The position numbers and the translations under genes were made by a program. The notes under the pieces are model-generated. The model saw nothing but the letters and a program-made list of their open reading frames with translations. It searched no databases and had not been told where the DNA came from. 64,000 nucleotides of DNA from Trochalopteron elliotii (taxonomy: Eukaryota > Chordata > Aves > Passeriformes > Leiothrichidae), in contig JANPWX010000336.1 in the NCBI GenBank assembly GCA_024734555.1, forward strand, positions 888,812-952,811. The letters are read 5' to 3'. This document shows positions 37,313 to 50,019 of the stretch, piece after piece. How positions within the stretch are numbered: position 1 is the first letter of the stretch; each line of letters opens with the position of its first letter.

Positions 37313-38799
37313 CACGAAACCCAGAATAGATATTGAATGGAGTCCAACCTTCTTTGCACAGCAGGGAGAACAGGTTCACTCACAAGCCATCTAAAAATAC
37401 TGCCAGGGAGCATCTTATTGCCTGAGCCCAAAATGAGACAACTTTCATCCCAGTTTCTGGCACACATCCCACACATGGCTTTGACCCAAAGGCTTTGCTT
37501 AAACCGAAGGAGCTCTTTGCTCCCATTCAGAGGGCTGCAAAGTTTGGGATTAGTCACCAATTCATCTAGATCCATAAACAGACATCTGAGAGCATGGATC
37601 AGACTGCAGAGCTCCCTCTGAACTTCAAGAGTTCCTTAGCAGACCTCAGAGAAATTGCATTTCTTCCTTACTGATTCTTCACATCAACATTTACTGAAAG
37701 CTTACAACAAATCCAACCCCTCAAACAGGTGGATGTTATCTGATGATACACGTCAAGGGACAGGGGACAGTTTTTGAGAGCAGCTATGATTATACACAGG
37801 AAAATAGGGGGAAATGAATAAGCTATTAGTCAAAATGCTATGTCATTCCTTTAACCACAGCTTACTCCACAAAATTGAGGGCTGAAACTACAATTTGTAT
37901 CTTTCCACTTCTTGAAACCACTTAAATAATTCTAAGAGTGTGTCTTAGAACTTGCCCAAGTGGCATAAGCACATTTAGCCAACTATGCAGAAAATGCTGT
38001 TTTCTTCATGATGCAAGTCCAAGCAATTATCCATGTCCTCCCCAAGAACAGACACTTGACAGGGCAGCCATGGCTCAGATGAAAGGGGAGCACAGGGTGA
38101 TGTGAAGGACTGGCTTGTGACAAACAGGGACCCCAGCTCTGCTCACAGGGCCCACCAAAGCTTTGCCACCAGTGCTTTGAAAAAACCAAACCCAAAAACT
38201 CCATCAGGGCAAGCACAGGTTGATCCCACCTCAGCACTCAACTCTCCTCTCACTAACTCCCTGCCCCACAAAAGCCTGCAAAGGAGCAGGCACCCTATAT
38301 TCCCAGGGATGGGTGTGGAGTGGTGAAGCTGGGGGCTGGCATGGTTATAAATAATTCATCACAGTAATTATAACAGACCACAAGCACTCAGACTGAGCCA
38401 AACTAGCCACAAAGTCACTACGCTGCAGTTTTGACTAGAAAAAAATAGAAGAAAGTCACCTCTGCAGTAAGTAAGAAAAGAAACAACCAGCTCCAAGTTG
38501 ACAAACTGTTACATCTGAAAAAACAGAGACAGGCACACGGCTTCATTTTGGCCAGCTAAACTGAGGGGTCTGAAAGTCTTGAGTGAAAACCTTGGAAATT
38601 CCAGCAATGATGTGCATTAATCAAAAAAAAACCCCAAACTGCAAACAGCAACCAACCAAAGGAAGAGTCTGGAGTTTTAAGAGACACCTTAAGTCCAGTC
38701 AATACTGAAAGCATTTAAATTCTGGCAGCTTCAGAAGTAAGTGCCAGTATGAATTTAGATCCCTGGATACATTCCAAGTCTTTCAGTTGCGGTTTCACA
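37313..38799. other. Unique noncoding DNA, nothing recognised
   Basis: No gene or named repeat is seen. AT-rich words at 38,340-38,400 resemble homeodomain sites but are sparse. Confidence 0.5.
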
Positions 38800-39230
38800 A
38801 GAATATAATGAAACCATACACGACCAAATCATTATAAATAAAGTTTTTCTGAGCTCAGTGGAAGACAGTACTGATGGATTCATGATCTGCGCTGCTGTAA
38901 TAGAGGTAGCAATAATTTTGATGTATTGATTTATTTTTTATTCCAAAAAAAAGGAGATTTCTGTAAGGAATGCCTGCTCAGGAACTTCAGCTGCACTGAA
39001 CACTTATATGTTGCTAACATTGTTGCTATAAGGCTTTCAGTCAATTAGTAAGACTGGAGCCAGATGGCTGAAAACGATCGAAATTACACAGTACATTCTG
39101 TTTATTAGTTAGGGTTATTATTCAGGCCATACTTGCTTTTAACAGATTATTTATCATTATTAAGATTACAATGATATGCAAGGAAATTACAAAGTTAAGA
39201 AAAACATGATTTTTCAATCGCATCCGTCCC
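38800..39230. other. Candidate conserved noncoding element
   Basis: The block is AT-rich and complex, with preserved CpGs in otherwise CpG-poor surroundings (ATCTGCGCTGC near 38,887; AAAACGATCGAAATT near 39,072; TTCAATCGCATCCG near 39,212). Words such as GCAATAATTTTGATG, TTATTAGTTAGGG and TTATCATTATTAAGATTACAATG recall multi-site homeodomain enhancers. A single A run at 38946-38952 is the only simple sequence. Conservation is not demonstrated. Confidence 0.33.
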
Positions 39231-40879
39231 CTACTCTGTTCAAAACTCTTCTTAAATATCTGAACTAAAGAATTTTTGTCAAAACCCACCAACCTAAAAG
39301 GAAACCCATTTCATTAGCCAGACACACCTGTTCTGGGACATGACCAGAGACTGTAGAAAAATGCCAGGAATGGGAAGTTTCCCCAAGCTGATTTTTGCAT
39401 TGCTGCTCACCTGAGCTGCTGGGAGCCTCTCCCAAGGATGAGAGGATGCTCAACTATTCTAAGACTGCTTGGACCCCATAGATTTTTTTTCAATAAACCC
39501 CCTTTGAAAAGGACACCTTGAAGTCCTACCTCTAAAAGAATCATTCCTCCTGAGCTCCAGGCAAATGAGGAAACACAGAATGGGCAGGTTTCAAAGTGAT
39601 TAATAATAGAGAAATCAACACGAAGAGGCAGCATGAGCCTCATTTTTAAACAGTAGCAACCACACTGCTCCAGCAAAGACCAGAGCTTGGCAGGGAAGTA
39701 ACCAGCTGTTTACACCACAGATATCAACATATCTGGCTCTGTCCTTCAGCAGCTGAGATGGAGTCCTCTGATGAGTTTTCCTACATCACTCCACTTCCAT
39801 TATTTTGGTTATTTTGTTGTTACTCACTCATACAAACCACCACGTCAAGATAAAGATGCTGGAATGCTTCCAGCCATGAGACATCCACCACCCAGGAAAA
39901 GGCTCCTCCAAACTGCCTCCAGCATTACCAGTTTGGGGTATTTGAGTCCTACAGCTCTGAACCCTTAGCAGCATAAATCCAGGTGCCAGCTGCTGGAGAT
40001 TAGTGACATATTGGGATGGAGAAAAAGGCAAGTACTCCTGTCAGAGCTCACCCTGGAGGGGAAGAGCACAGAGAAAAGTCAATGATGTACAATAACCTCA
40101 TGTAAACAGAAGTCCTACTCCTCTGATGTTGGAAATATTAAGCTAAAGAAAAAATCTGTGCAAAACAGGCCTCCTCCTCTGCCACGAATTTTAAGCTCAT
40201 AACTGAAGTCAAGGAAAAACAAGAATTCAAGTTGTGTGCATCCAACCTCTTAAGGCTCTAACTTAACATACACACAATATATTATCTGAAGATTTCTCTT
40301 TATATCCTACAGCCTTTGGGGGGCAGTTAGGTCCAGCTGTCCACCGAACCCCTAAAATACTGTCTGCCCCACTGCAGCTGCACTTCAGCTTTGAAACACA
40401 GTCCCTTTGCTACAAAATCCAAGTGCTTTGACACACTATGACATTTGCACTGGGCCAACCTGTAGGTTTTTCAAAAGCACCACTCTTCTCCCTTGTATTC
40501 ATAGAGACAAATCAGCATCTCATCCCACTGAGCCATGGTATTCTCAGTGCTTTTGGTGGCTGCTAGGCTGGGTTTTGAAAACCTCCTCTTAAAGGAAGAG
40601 GGGAAAAAATGACACTAGTAATATGCATAAAGTGTCCTCTAAAGTGGACAAAATATAAGGCACCATTAAGGAAAAGGGCACCAGACAAGAAAAGCATCAT
40701 CCTTGCTCACCCTGATCCTCGCCATTAAGCTTTGGACAGAACAGTGAGGAATAGAGGGAAGGAGCAGACTGGCTAATCAACAAGTACATCATGCAGATAG
40801 ATACCCATTAAGACCATATTACATTTTCCAAAATCCATATACTTCCTATGTTACTTCATCACCCCCCACACCTACCTCC
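39231..40879. other. Unique noncoding DNA, nothing recognised
   Basis: No supported feature. Open frames stay below 90 codons. Confidence 0.5.
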
Positions 40880-41110
40880 TCATTGTCCTCAACTTCTAAT
40901 AGCAGTAATGACCTTGGCACATGGCATTTTCTCACAATTATTAGTTGGCTGGTGTTAATGGCCCTTGGCTACACCTTGGGCCATCAACTCCTCCCAGACA
41001 GTCATTAATCCCAAGGAAATACCCTGCACCTCAATCGTTATTACTTAATTACCTCCACACATAATCTGCAGAGCTGTAATACCACACCAAAGGATTGACT
41101 GCTGAGTTAT
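40880..41110. other. Candidate conserved noncoding element with imperfect palindrome
   Basis: Words such as CACAATTATTAGTTGG, GTCATTAATCCC and ATCGTTATTACTTAATTACC are frequent. A 7-bp perfect inverted pair, ATGGCCC and GGGCCAT, brackets the centre near 40,959-40,985. The texture suggests a regulatory element, unverified. Confidence 0.27.
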
Positions 41111-41599
41111 GACTGAGAACAAAAACTTTCAAGTCAAAAGACTAAAGATACTGCAACAAAACCCAATTAAAGGCATTTTAACATGCTAATAAATAAAAGG
41201 AAATTATTTTGGGTCTGAATCAGCTACTCAAGTAAGCAAAGCAACTGCTTTTGACTAAGTCAAGAGTTCAACTGGCTCCCCATTTCACAATGTAAATCCC
41301 AACAAAGCTCAAACCCAGTCTTGCACTTTAATAGGCCATAAACTGCACCAAGTAACAGGTTTTGTTCAGCTGGGGAAAGCTTCAGCTTCCTCACTTTGAG
41401 GCAGGTGCACACTCAAGGGCTGCACACAGCAACAAATGGGGAATCTGTGAAATTTGCAACAACATCCTGTCAATTAGGGCTCCCCCAAGTAGTGCTGCAT
41501 CCTCCTACAACAAGTAGCCTGTGCTGCTGGAGGTCCTCCTTGCATCTCATTGCTCCTCTCACATATTCCCACCATCTTTAGGGCAGGTTTTTCCCAGAT
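41111..41599. other. Unique noncoding DNA, nothing recognised
   Basis: No supported feature. Confidence 0.5.
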
Positions 41600-42060
41600 T
41601 AGATACCCTCTGCAGAGCCAAATATGATTAGCTGTGTTCTTACATTACCAGAGTCACCCAAAGTGAAGACAGACCTCATATTTCATGATGCTGCATTAAT
41701 GTCTCCATCCCAAAGGACACCAAACTTCATCACTGGCTAATTCAAGCCCAAAGCCTCTTTTATCTCCTTCCCTGCTCCTTGAGGACAATGAGGAAACAGG
41801 TTAGGGTAGCAGCAGAGCAGAGGGAAGATGAATGGTCTCGTCAAAATAAAATACAATAAAAGCCTGATCCACAAAGGAAGATAAGCTTGAGGAAATAATT
41901 CAGACGAAGGGGAAACCTGATGATTTAAACATGAGACTCAAAGGGAAAATGAGATGCTGATAATTATGAGAGAAGTATCTTTTCATTGCCTGGACTGTTA
42001 TTAGCTGGGATAAGAAACAAGACGATGATCAGAGACTCCATAACTCGGTCAGCATTGCGT
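41600..42060. other. Candidate conserved noncoding element
   Basis: The block mixes AATATGATTAGCTG, GATGCTGCATTAATG, GATGATTTAAACATG and GATGCTGATAATTATGAG words with clustered CpGs at its right end (GACGATGATCAG, ACTCGGTCAGCATTGCGTG). It resembles a multi-motif enhancer. No alignment is available. Confidence 0.27.
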
Positions 42061-44299
42061 GTTGCTGCTCCTTGGCATTAAGCAAACATCTGCCCTCACC
42101 TGCACCAGCACGGGGAGACAGCAGGCTCCTGCAGGTTGCTCGGGGGCTGCCTTTCCTCCTGGCTTGTCTCCTTCAACCAGTGAACTCTGCTGAGCTAAAA
42201 ATAAGCACACAGCCTGCAGACAGCATCTTCCAGACCTCACCTTTCCTCTCCTGCGCTGCAGCCACCTATGTGCCACAACCTGCCAAACAGGCATTTCAAA
42301 GCTATTTATCAATGCTCACAGAGGCAGAAAAAAAGACTTGTGCATCATGCTGCCCTGTTGTGCACCTCCTCCTTTTTCCTATCTTGTGGCTTTTCAGTTT
42401 GGGTTTGGTTTTATGGGTTTTTCCTAATAAGGATTTGCCCATATCACTGAGTTCTCTGCTTCTTCCCCTGGGCTGGACAGCTACCTGCCCTAATAGGAGC
42501 ATAATTAAAAGGAAAACCACTCCAGGTAACCAGCAAGCTCTCTTAATTGAAAACCAGGGAGGTAATCATTTGGCCCAGGGAAAAGCCCAACTCATATGCC
42601 ATAATATGGACCACCATCTGTTTGCTAAATGAGCTCAGTGAAATACCAGCATAGAAATGACTGACACCAATTAGCTTTTAAGGAGTTTGCCTTTACGCAG
42701 AGGACACTTCACCACCTCACTGAAGCTCTCTCTGTGATGAGAGGCAATTTCTGTTCAAAAAGGATAAGACAGAGATGCAGCCAAACTTTCTTGAGCATAA
42801 AACCAGCAGCTTACTGGTGATGGTTTTCCCCAGAATATTCAATTTAATAGCACCAGCACCCTCAGTTCTCAGTGCCTCAAGCAAGCATTCATCCTTCTTG
42901 CAGGGGCATTCACATCTTCCTCTCCAGGAAGATGTTCAGCCTCACATTATGACAAAGGCAGCCCCATACCTAGGGTACCTTTTTAATTCACTGTAATTAA
43001 CAAAATTTTGGTGGAGTCAGGAACTGTCCCAAGCTCTTCCTGGCTCATCTAGAACAGGGGACAGAAATACCACCCCTGCTTTATGTCAGATCAGAAGGCT
43101 GCATCGGGGCTGCACCACCTGCTTCCCTTGGCAATTCCCACTCGAGCCAAATCCTCCCCATCTGGGGTAGAAATTTGGCCACTTCCACGCTACCTGTCAA
43201 GCCCCACCTTCTCACACCTCTGGAAGCAAACACACACAAGGAGCACCTGAAGTCAGCACCACCTTGGGCACACACATCACACTTGGGCATGCCCAGCAGA
43301 AAACTGCAGCAGACACTGCTCACCACAACACAGAGATAACACAGCAGCCCAGCTCCATCTTCATGAGACACAGCCTTGTATTGCCATCATGGCAACTGTC
43401 TCCCTAATACTCCTACCTCAAACTAAAATCCAAGTGCCACTGTGCACAGCCACATGGTGGAAGAAAAACCCACTCCTGAATCAAAAAAAAAATTTCCATA
43501 AGAAGAAAACAGAGAGAGGAGTGGGAACCAAGGCAGGGAAGAAGTGGCTGGCACACAGGTATGCAAGTAAACCCTAGGACCAGCTTAACAAAGCCCTCTG
43601 CAGTTGCCCTGTCCAAAACCACAGTGAGAAAATACAGCTGAGGAGTGGGGCCCTTCTTCCTCTCCAACCTGCACGCACCAAGTAGAAGGCACACCACAGT
43701 AAATTAAAACAAGGATGCTACTCAAGCAAGGAATCTAATTTCGCTAACTAAAATTGTTACAATGGCTGTAAAACAAAATAACATCAAAGCACACAATGTA
43801 TTTGCCATTTACAGCTTCCCATCATATAGAAAAGGCCTTCTTTCCCCAGCACTGCTTATTTACCTAGGGGTAAGAAAGCCTATAAACACACTTATATTTC
43901 TCCTAGATTTGTATTTTTCCAGTGAATGCACAGCTTCTGTAGCAGACCCCGTGCAGATAGCTGGGGCTCAATACAATAAAACATCCAAAATCCAGACCCT
44001 ATCACCTCCCCTGCTGATACACAGCACTGGGGTGTTGCACAGGGGCACACATATGCTGTACACTGACTGCAGAGATGTCCTGCATACAGAGCAGGACACA
44101 GGAAATTGCAGACACGTTTTGCTGTGCATTTTCTAAACCCAAGCAAAGTTGTGCTCCTGAAGCAGCAGTCAGAGGGGCTCCTCTGCATGCCCAAAGCTCC
44201 TATTTGCACTCATCAGTGAGCTGCAGGAGGTCCTAATACTGTCTGTAGCCCTGCTAGCCCACACTACCACACATCTTCAACCTCACATGGCCTCTGAAC
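42061..44299. other. Noncoding DNA with a 186-codon TTG-started frame
   Basis: A stop-free run at 42072-42632 (+) would encode 186 residues including a hydrophobic stretch near residue 25 and another near residues 95-120, superficially like a signal peptide and a membrane helix. It begins with TTG rather than ATG, and its hydrophobicity comes from pyrimidine-rich DNA. No other gene evidence is present. The rest of the stretch is unremarkable and CpG-poor, with overlapping short frames. Confidence 0.4.
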
Positions 44300-45200
44300 T
44301 CACAGCAAGTGCACTTTTAGGAACTTAGAGCCACATTTTAATTCTTCACTTTGACACATGATAATGCTCGCAATTAGCACTGTGAGCAAACTGCTTCCCT
44401 CTCTCTTTGATGTTTGTTATTTTTACACTGATTGTTTTGCTGAGAGAGGAATTTCAATTTCACATTATTCTTCAGGGACAATGGAGAAATACTTAATGTA
44501 AAACAAAAAAAACTTTAAAAATCACCCAGGAAGCCTAATATGATACTGAGGGCTATATCTGAAAACCTTTGCATCACATATTACCATTACAAGGGTCACT
44601 GAACCATCTCAAGCATTCGCTTCCCCACCCACCCCTTTTTGCAAGAGATCTATTTTTATTTTCGCTTAAGCATCAGAACAAGTAATGGGGAAAAGTTTGA
44701 GGAGAGGCTGAACGAAGTTCCTGAGGCGAGAGCTCATTAGTGACTCACCGCAATAATTAACAGTTAAGCTGACCCCGTCAGGAGTCAAAATGCATTTTTG
44801 TCACGGAACTGGAGCACGTCTCCAGAAACCCCATCCCAGCAGTTCAAAGCACACACACACACACACACACAGGTGGCACCCTCAAAATACACCACTGGGG
44901 GACTTCATTCGTGCTAAGACATAAGTACACAACAGCAAATAACGAAAATAATATCTGTGTGATGCCTTGATGTATTTCCCTCAGATATTTTTCAGGTGTC
45001 AGCTGTAATAAATGAAGCATTTACTCGGTGCAGACGACACTTTAAACAAATCAGTGCAAGTCCCTAAAGGAAACAAGCAGCAGCATATTCGGTAGTATTT
45101 CATCATTTCGGAGCTGGCAGAACGAAGCTGACAAGTACACAAGATAAATACTTTGTTCTGTCACGCTGTGTCATGTCGGAGAAAACATAAAGTGTTATAT
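44300..45200. other. Candidate conserved noncoding element cluster
   Basis: This is one of the most enhancer-like stretches. It is complex and AT-leaning with many preserved CpGs: GAACGAAGTTCCTGAGGCGAGAGC near 44,711, CTCACCGCAATAATTAACAG near 44,745, TTACTCGGTGCAGACGACAC near 45,023 and ATTCGGTAGTATTTCATCATTTCGG near 45,088. CpGs normally decay quickly in unconstrained bird DNA, so their density here suggests constraint or low methylation. A (CA)11 tract interrupts it. Open frames are short and not coding-like. Confidence 0.38.
44850..44871 (+). repeat. (CA)11 microsatellite
   Basis: Eleven perfect CA dinucleotides are visible. The tract is likely polymorphic in length. Confidence 0.97.
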
Positions 45201-46299
45201 GACCTTTGGAGGTGCAGCCCATGGAAGCCTTCCTTCTCGCTGTGTGCAGCAGGGAGAAGAGAAGATAAAATAGAAACGCCCCTCCGAGGGGCTGCCCCGC
45301 AGCACCTGGAACTCAAGGGATTTCACAGCCACCTTCTTGGCAGAGGTTGTGCTGCCAAAGCGTTAAGAGGGACTTCAAGCACTGTTGGAGCAGGAAACAG
45401 CACCAATGCACCTCCCGTGGCTCTGCAAAAACACTAGTAAGGCACTCCTCACAGAGGGAAAAGAAATAAGATGGCGCAAGTTAATTATTATTGATCACTG
45501 TTTTCCACCAACAGAAAAAGCATTCCGTTTGTTTCCTTCTGAGCAAAAGAAAATACACCCTTTTGCTTTAGGGAAGATTTAGAAGCAGAAACTGGGCTGA
45601 GCAGAAAGCAGCCCCACTGCTCTTGGTGGAAGAGCGCGGCTGTGGCACAGCAGCTCAACCCAAGGTCGATGCCCTCTGCTCAAAAACCACTTTATTTAGC
45701 CAGACAAAGTCATGCTGGGACATTACTCCTTCAGCAGGATCCATTGGACCATGGCATCAGCACCACCAGCTCAACCTAACCTGCATATCCACTCTGATCT
45801 GTAAGCAGAGCAAAGTGTGAGATCCATGATGACACGGTGAAGCCTGAACCCCCTACAGACACCCACAGAGGCTCTCAGTAACTCCACACTCATTCTAGCC
45901 AGGTTCCAATTTCTTTAGAAATTTTTCGTTTTATTTTTCTTGCTGTTCCAGAAACATCCCCCAGGCTCCAAGTTCTAAGGCAGGGAGGGCAAGCAGTGGT
46001 GGGGAACACAGACACAGTATCTCTAGCAAATTTTTACATACTTGCAGCCTCAGTGCAAGTATTTTGTGACCAGGAGAAGGAGAACACTGAAGTGCTTTGG
46101 GTAGGTGAGCAAGTATTAATAAACACCTTTGAATCCTGAAGCATGGTGCAATGAGTGTTTTCAAGCAATAAAGCTGCCTGACAGACTACACTGTCCTCCT
46201 ATCTCACCTTATGAAAATGTGCCTGGTATCCTCCCACCTGCCACTACTATATCTCACAGACATTAGGACAGTGGCTTTTTTTTTTTTTTCAAGAATTCC
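45201..46299. other. Unique noncoding DNA, nothing recognised
   Basis: No gene or named repeat is seen. Moderate GC at 45,210-45,440 supports overlapping frames below 100 codons. A T run lies at 46278-46290. Confidence 0.5.
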
Positions 46300-47060
46300 T
46301 ATTCTGAAAGCGCAAATAAACTAATCCAATAATATAAATATGGCTGCAAAGCCATAAAATACAAGCTAGAAAACTCAGGGCTGGGTTTAACATGGAAATT
46401 TAATTTTAGGTGTTTGTGTTAAAACCAAGAATCAAATGTATAATTTTACTTAAAATAAGTCTTTATGGGTTCTCAAATAACTGTACTAACTAATCACAGA
46501 AATTGTATTAATCACAAGTGTGGCAATGTTTGACATGTTTCCCCTCCCCTTTCTCCCATGAAAGACAGCAAGAAACAGACCATCATCATTATTTACATTG
46601 TCACTTTTATGTAACAACCCACAGTTACAGAATCTCCAAAATAAATTATATTTATTTACATCAACTTCCTGGCTTTCATGCTGTATCTAATTACTGTGAA
46701 AGAGAAAAATAGATAATTAAGCTATTTGCAGCTAAAGAAGACTGGAATTACCAGTGTAAAAAGATAGGTAGTGGAAAGCTGGCTGTCTGGTATACATAGT
46801 AAAAGCAATAATACTAAAGTGGATAAGGTAAAAGCACATCTGCAATTATTAACAATATGCTTAACATTTTAGTGCCACATTATTATGAATTAATTTGACA
46901 TTCATTAGGGTTGCTCTGATCATAATGAATCCATTTGCCAATTGCTTTGCCTTCAGATAAGATTCCCATGGTTCCATCATAACCCAGTCTTTAAATGCTA
47001 ATTAACAAGAGCTTTACAATGAGACACTGGAAAGAATAGTTAGATAACAAAACAAAGTTG
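46300..47060. other. Candidate conserved noncoding element cluster
   Basis: The block is AT-rich yet not repetitive, with closely packed homeodomain-type words: AATAAATTATATTTATTTACATC near 46,640, TCTAATTACTGTG near 46,684, TAGATAATTAAGC near 46,710, GCAATTATTAACAATATGC near 46,842 and TTATTATGAATTAATTTGACATTC near 46,879. It ends with GATCATAATGAATCC and an AGATAAGATT GATA-type site near 46,956. It is a strong visual candidate for a deeply conserved enhancer, not verified. Confidence 0.38.
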
Positions 47061-47589
47061 TTTGACCTGCTAAAAACACTATACAGAAAAAAAAAAATTA
47101 AAATGGGCAGACAAAGAACCTCCCCTAGTCATTTTTCACAGAGTTCCTTCAGAAATTAGATCCTGGATGGCTGTAAGCAGATTACATCTGTCTAAGTGTT
47201 CCAAATCCTGGCACTTCTGGGCCAAGTTCAACTGCCCAGCCTGATGCTGAAGCTACCACAGGTCTAAGTAGGCAGAAAAGAGGAGCTACCCAGAGAGGCT
47301 GCCCAGCCACGAAGTCAAGAACAGAGAAACAGCCATCTTCACATCCAGGGGAGTTCAGCACAACATGGGCAACATCTTCCCAGGCCCCAAGTGAGACATG
47401 GAGCAATGACCACCTCCTCATCCCAACCCAAACCTGGCCACAGACACGGGGCAGGCAGCATCATGCCAACAGTACACGTGTATTTATCCTTCTCCCCCTG
47501 CAAATTACACTGCACAATGTTTCATGTGTCACATTAACCATTAACTACAACTGCACAGCACTCCATGCTAAAGAAGAAAAATACTCAGT
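47061..47589. other. Unique noncoding DNA, nothing recognised
   Basis: An A run lies at 47087-47097 and mixed sequence follows. No feature can be supported. Confidence 0.5.
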
Positions 47590-47770
47590 AGAAAGAAATG
47601 AGAGGCAATCCAAGTGATAATTTATTGTAAGCATCCATTAACTAATGCTGAAATGTAACAAAATACTTTCAGAAGTACACAGGGTATCTGCAGGAATATT
47701 AAATGGCTTAATTATTTTTACTGCTTATGCATTGAATATCAAATGAATTTATAATAAAGAAACAGCTGCA
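47590..47770. other. Candidate conserved noncoding element
   Basis: The stretch is AT-rich with GTGATAATTTATTG, CATTAACTAATGC, GGCTTAATTATTTTTACTGC and TTATGCATTGAATATC words. The texture matches the previous cluster and may be part of it. Confidence 0.28.
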
Positions 47771-48477
47771 AGAAAAGTTTGTCCCACAAAGAAACAGAAG
47801 CAGCACGACAACTGCTTTTACTGCACATTTTCCCATTCCCTGGATCTTGGAAAGTACAGAAGGAAAGGGTTAAGTGTCCCACTCTTTTCATACTGAGGCT
47901 CAAATACAAAACAAGCTCTTTTCCTCCCTGCATTTCTGTCCCAAAGCCTCTCTGGTGCAGTGCCACCAGCGTGTCTTCTATCCAGCTCCCCCACTTTTCA
48001 CCAGACCACCCTGTGTCTCTGCTACCCACACTGAAGTTTGGGATGGTGCCAACTCCTTCCCAGGGAGCATCTCTGCTCCTTGCCAGTGGGAAAGGATGTG
48101 GCAGGTCAGCACATGCAAAATCCCAGCTGGAGGTTTTGTGTGTTTTTTGGGGACATGGCACCACTACACAAATAGGATGTACTTCACTGAGGCATGCAGC
48201 CACCAATGGAATGAACATGTATTTCTTGTGACAAGCTCACAGGGACCAGAACCCTGCCCAACAGTGGGAAGTGAGTTTTTCCTGCTACAAGACCTGCATT
48301 TTCTTACGACGAGGAGCCTTGACCAGGCACAGTGTTGGGAGAGATGACTGAGTGCAATTTCACCCACACCTCCCATGCTCAGCAAGGGGCAGGGCCAATA
48401 ACTGTATTTACTGCAGGATGACCCCAGCAGATGATGATGTTGGGCAAGTGAGGCTTGTCTGAAAGGGCTCCTAAAAC

Positions 48478-48567
48478 ACCAACCAAAACAAATAAACAAA
48501 AAAATAAAACCAAAAACCACAAACAAACAAACAAACAACCACAAACAAACAAACAAACAAAAAACCC
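48478..48567 (+). repeat. (AAAC)n simple repeat, about 90 bp
   Basis: CAAA/AAAC units run with few interruptions, including two clean runs of four to five copies separated by a CACAAAC word. The opposite strand reads (GTTT)n and yields phenylalanine- and cysteine-rich spurious frames. Confidence 0.9.
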
Positions 48568-48769
48568 CACCCTAACTACAGTGGGATGAGCAGCTGCCAT
48601 GAAAAGCTACCAGGAGAGGGGATGTAGAGTGCTGGATCCAGACCCACAGCACCCCAAAGCCAGTGGAGCTTGCAATTCCCAGTCCCTAGGAACTTCCTGG
48701 CTATCCCAGCACAGAGACAAACAGATCAAGAGTCCACACAGGGAAAGGGCAGGCACCTGCTGATATAAA

Positions 48770-48801
48770 ACCCTATAAAAGTATAATAACCCTATAAAAG
48801 T
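48770..48801 (+). repeat. Two direct copies of a TATAAAA-containing 13-mer
   Basis: ACCCTATAAAAGT occurs at 48770-48782 and 48789-48801, 19 bases apart. Each copy includes a TATA-box-like core, but there is no CpG, initiator or transcript evidence to call a promoter. Confidence 0.85.
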
Positions 48802-50019
48802 TTGGGTTTTTTTGGTAGATGTTTCACAAACTTCAAAAATCAAACACCCCAATGAGAAAGCAATGAAGAAAACCATCCAGATTTAACAGCAAGTGATACA
48901 AACAGAAAGATGTACAGAAGTACATTTCCTTCAGTCTGCTTTCAATCAGTACTCTTAAAGACCTTTTACATTTCCCTCCTTTTATTTAGCATATACTCTT
49001 ATTTGCAACAAAACCTCCAAATCAGCTTAACATCACCAGAAATTCTGACAAGTCCAGGAGATGACAAAATAACCAATTGCAGAGAAGTCTGACTACACTG
49101 CACCTCATTATTGTGTAAAGCCCTTCTTTCTTCCCTCCCCATGCTCTGTTACAGTATTTCAGCCTTCCAAACCACTGTCTTTTGCCAATGAAGAGCTTGG
49201 CTAGCTACACTTCCAGGCAGCAGGAGGAAGACACAGGCTGTGCTCCATGCACTCTGGGCTGCACAGTTTGCAGTAACACAGGCGATGCGACCCCAAAACT
49301 TTGGTGTCTCACTGGCAGACTGCTTCCTGCTAGTACCAGAGCAACTGCAAGCCAAGGTCAATTCTTTTCTTTAATTCCCTTCTTCCTTGCCTTTTTATTT
49401 TTCTTTTTTTTCCCATGGCATGGGAAGAGGGCTTAGTTGTTTCTGCATGGATGCAAGGTGAATGAGGCTGTTGCTTCTCATTGCAGTGATATTTATTACA
49501 GGTCGCTGACATAATACAGCTTCCCCCAATGCAAGAAAAATAAAAAAAGAAAGCAGGCAGGAGGTCTTGAGCATTGTCTCACTCGCTTCTTTGAAGGGAA
49601 TATATGAAGAAGTTTTATTTATTTATATAGTGATCTTACAGTGGAGATGCATCAGCTTGTTTTCAGAGGCTTCCAGCTGAAAAAGGCAAGTTTCCTTGTT
49701 AGTAGGAGGTTTAAAGAATCTGCACACACAATAGAAGGAGAGAAGAACATGTCAGGAAAAGAAACAGCAAGATTAACAACACACACTGATGAAGAAAGGA
49801 AAAATTATACTGAAATGAAGGGTGGAGAGAACAGGGGGAGTATTGCAGGTTTGCTCCTGCCAGATTCACTGTAAGGAGAGAAACAGGGTAATAAGAATTG
49901 AGCTCCACATCCCTGGCAGGTGAAAATCTTGCTGCAGCAGAAGACCCATTCCCAAAAGAATGTCTGGTTTAAGAGTTGGTTCTGGCCTCTCATCAGCAGT
50001 TCCTCCCAATTTAATTCAT

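Larger units (their letters stand above)
47771..50019. other. Unique noncoding DNA with low stop density around 47.8-48.35 kb
   Basis: Frames of 130-159 codons overlap on both strands between 47,739 and 48,556. Their coexistence shows a base-composition effect, not a gene. No named repeat other than the simple tracts listed separately. Confidence 0.45.

Noticed and set aside
42072..42632. Open frame with signal-peptide-like and membrane-like segments
   Set aside because: It starts with TTG, hydrophobicity follows from pyrimidine-rich DNA, and no supporting splice, promoter or homology evidence is visible.
47739..48556. Several overlapping 130-159 codon frames suggesting a gene
   Set aside because: They overlap on both strands in different phases with no domain, which is expected from locally low stop-codon density.
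48770..48801. Twin TATAAAA boxes as a promoter
   Set aside because: They sit in a simple direct repeat with no initiator, CpG or transcript evidence.
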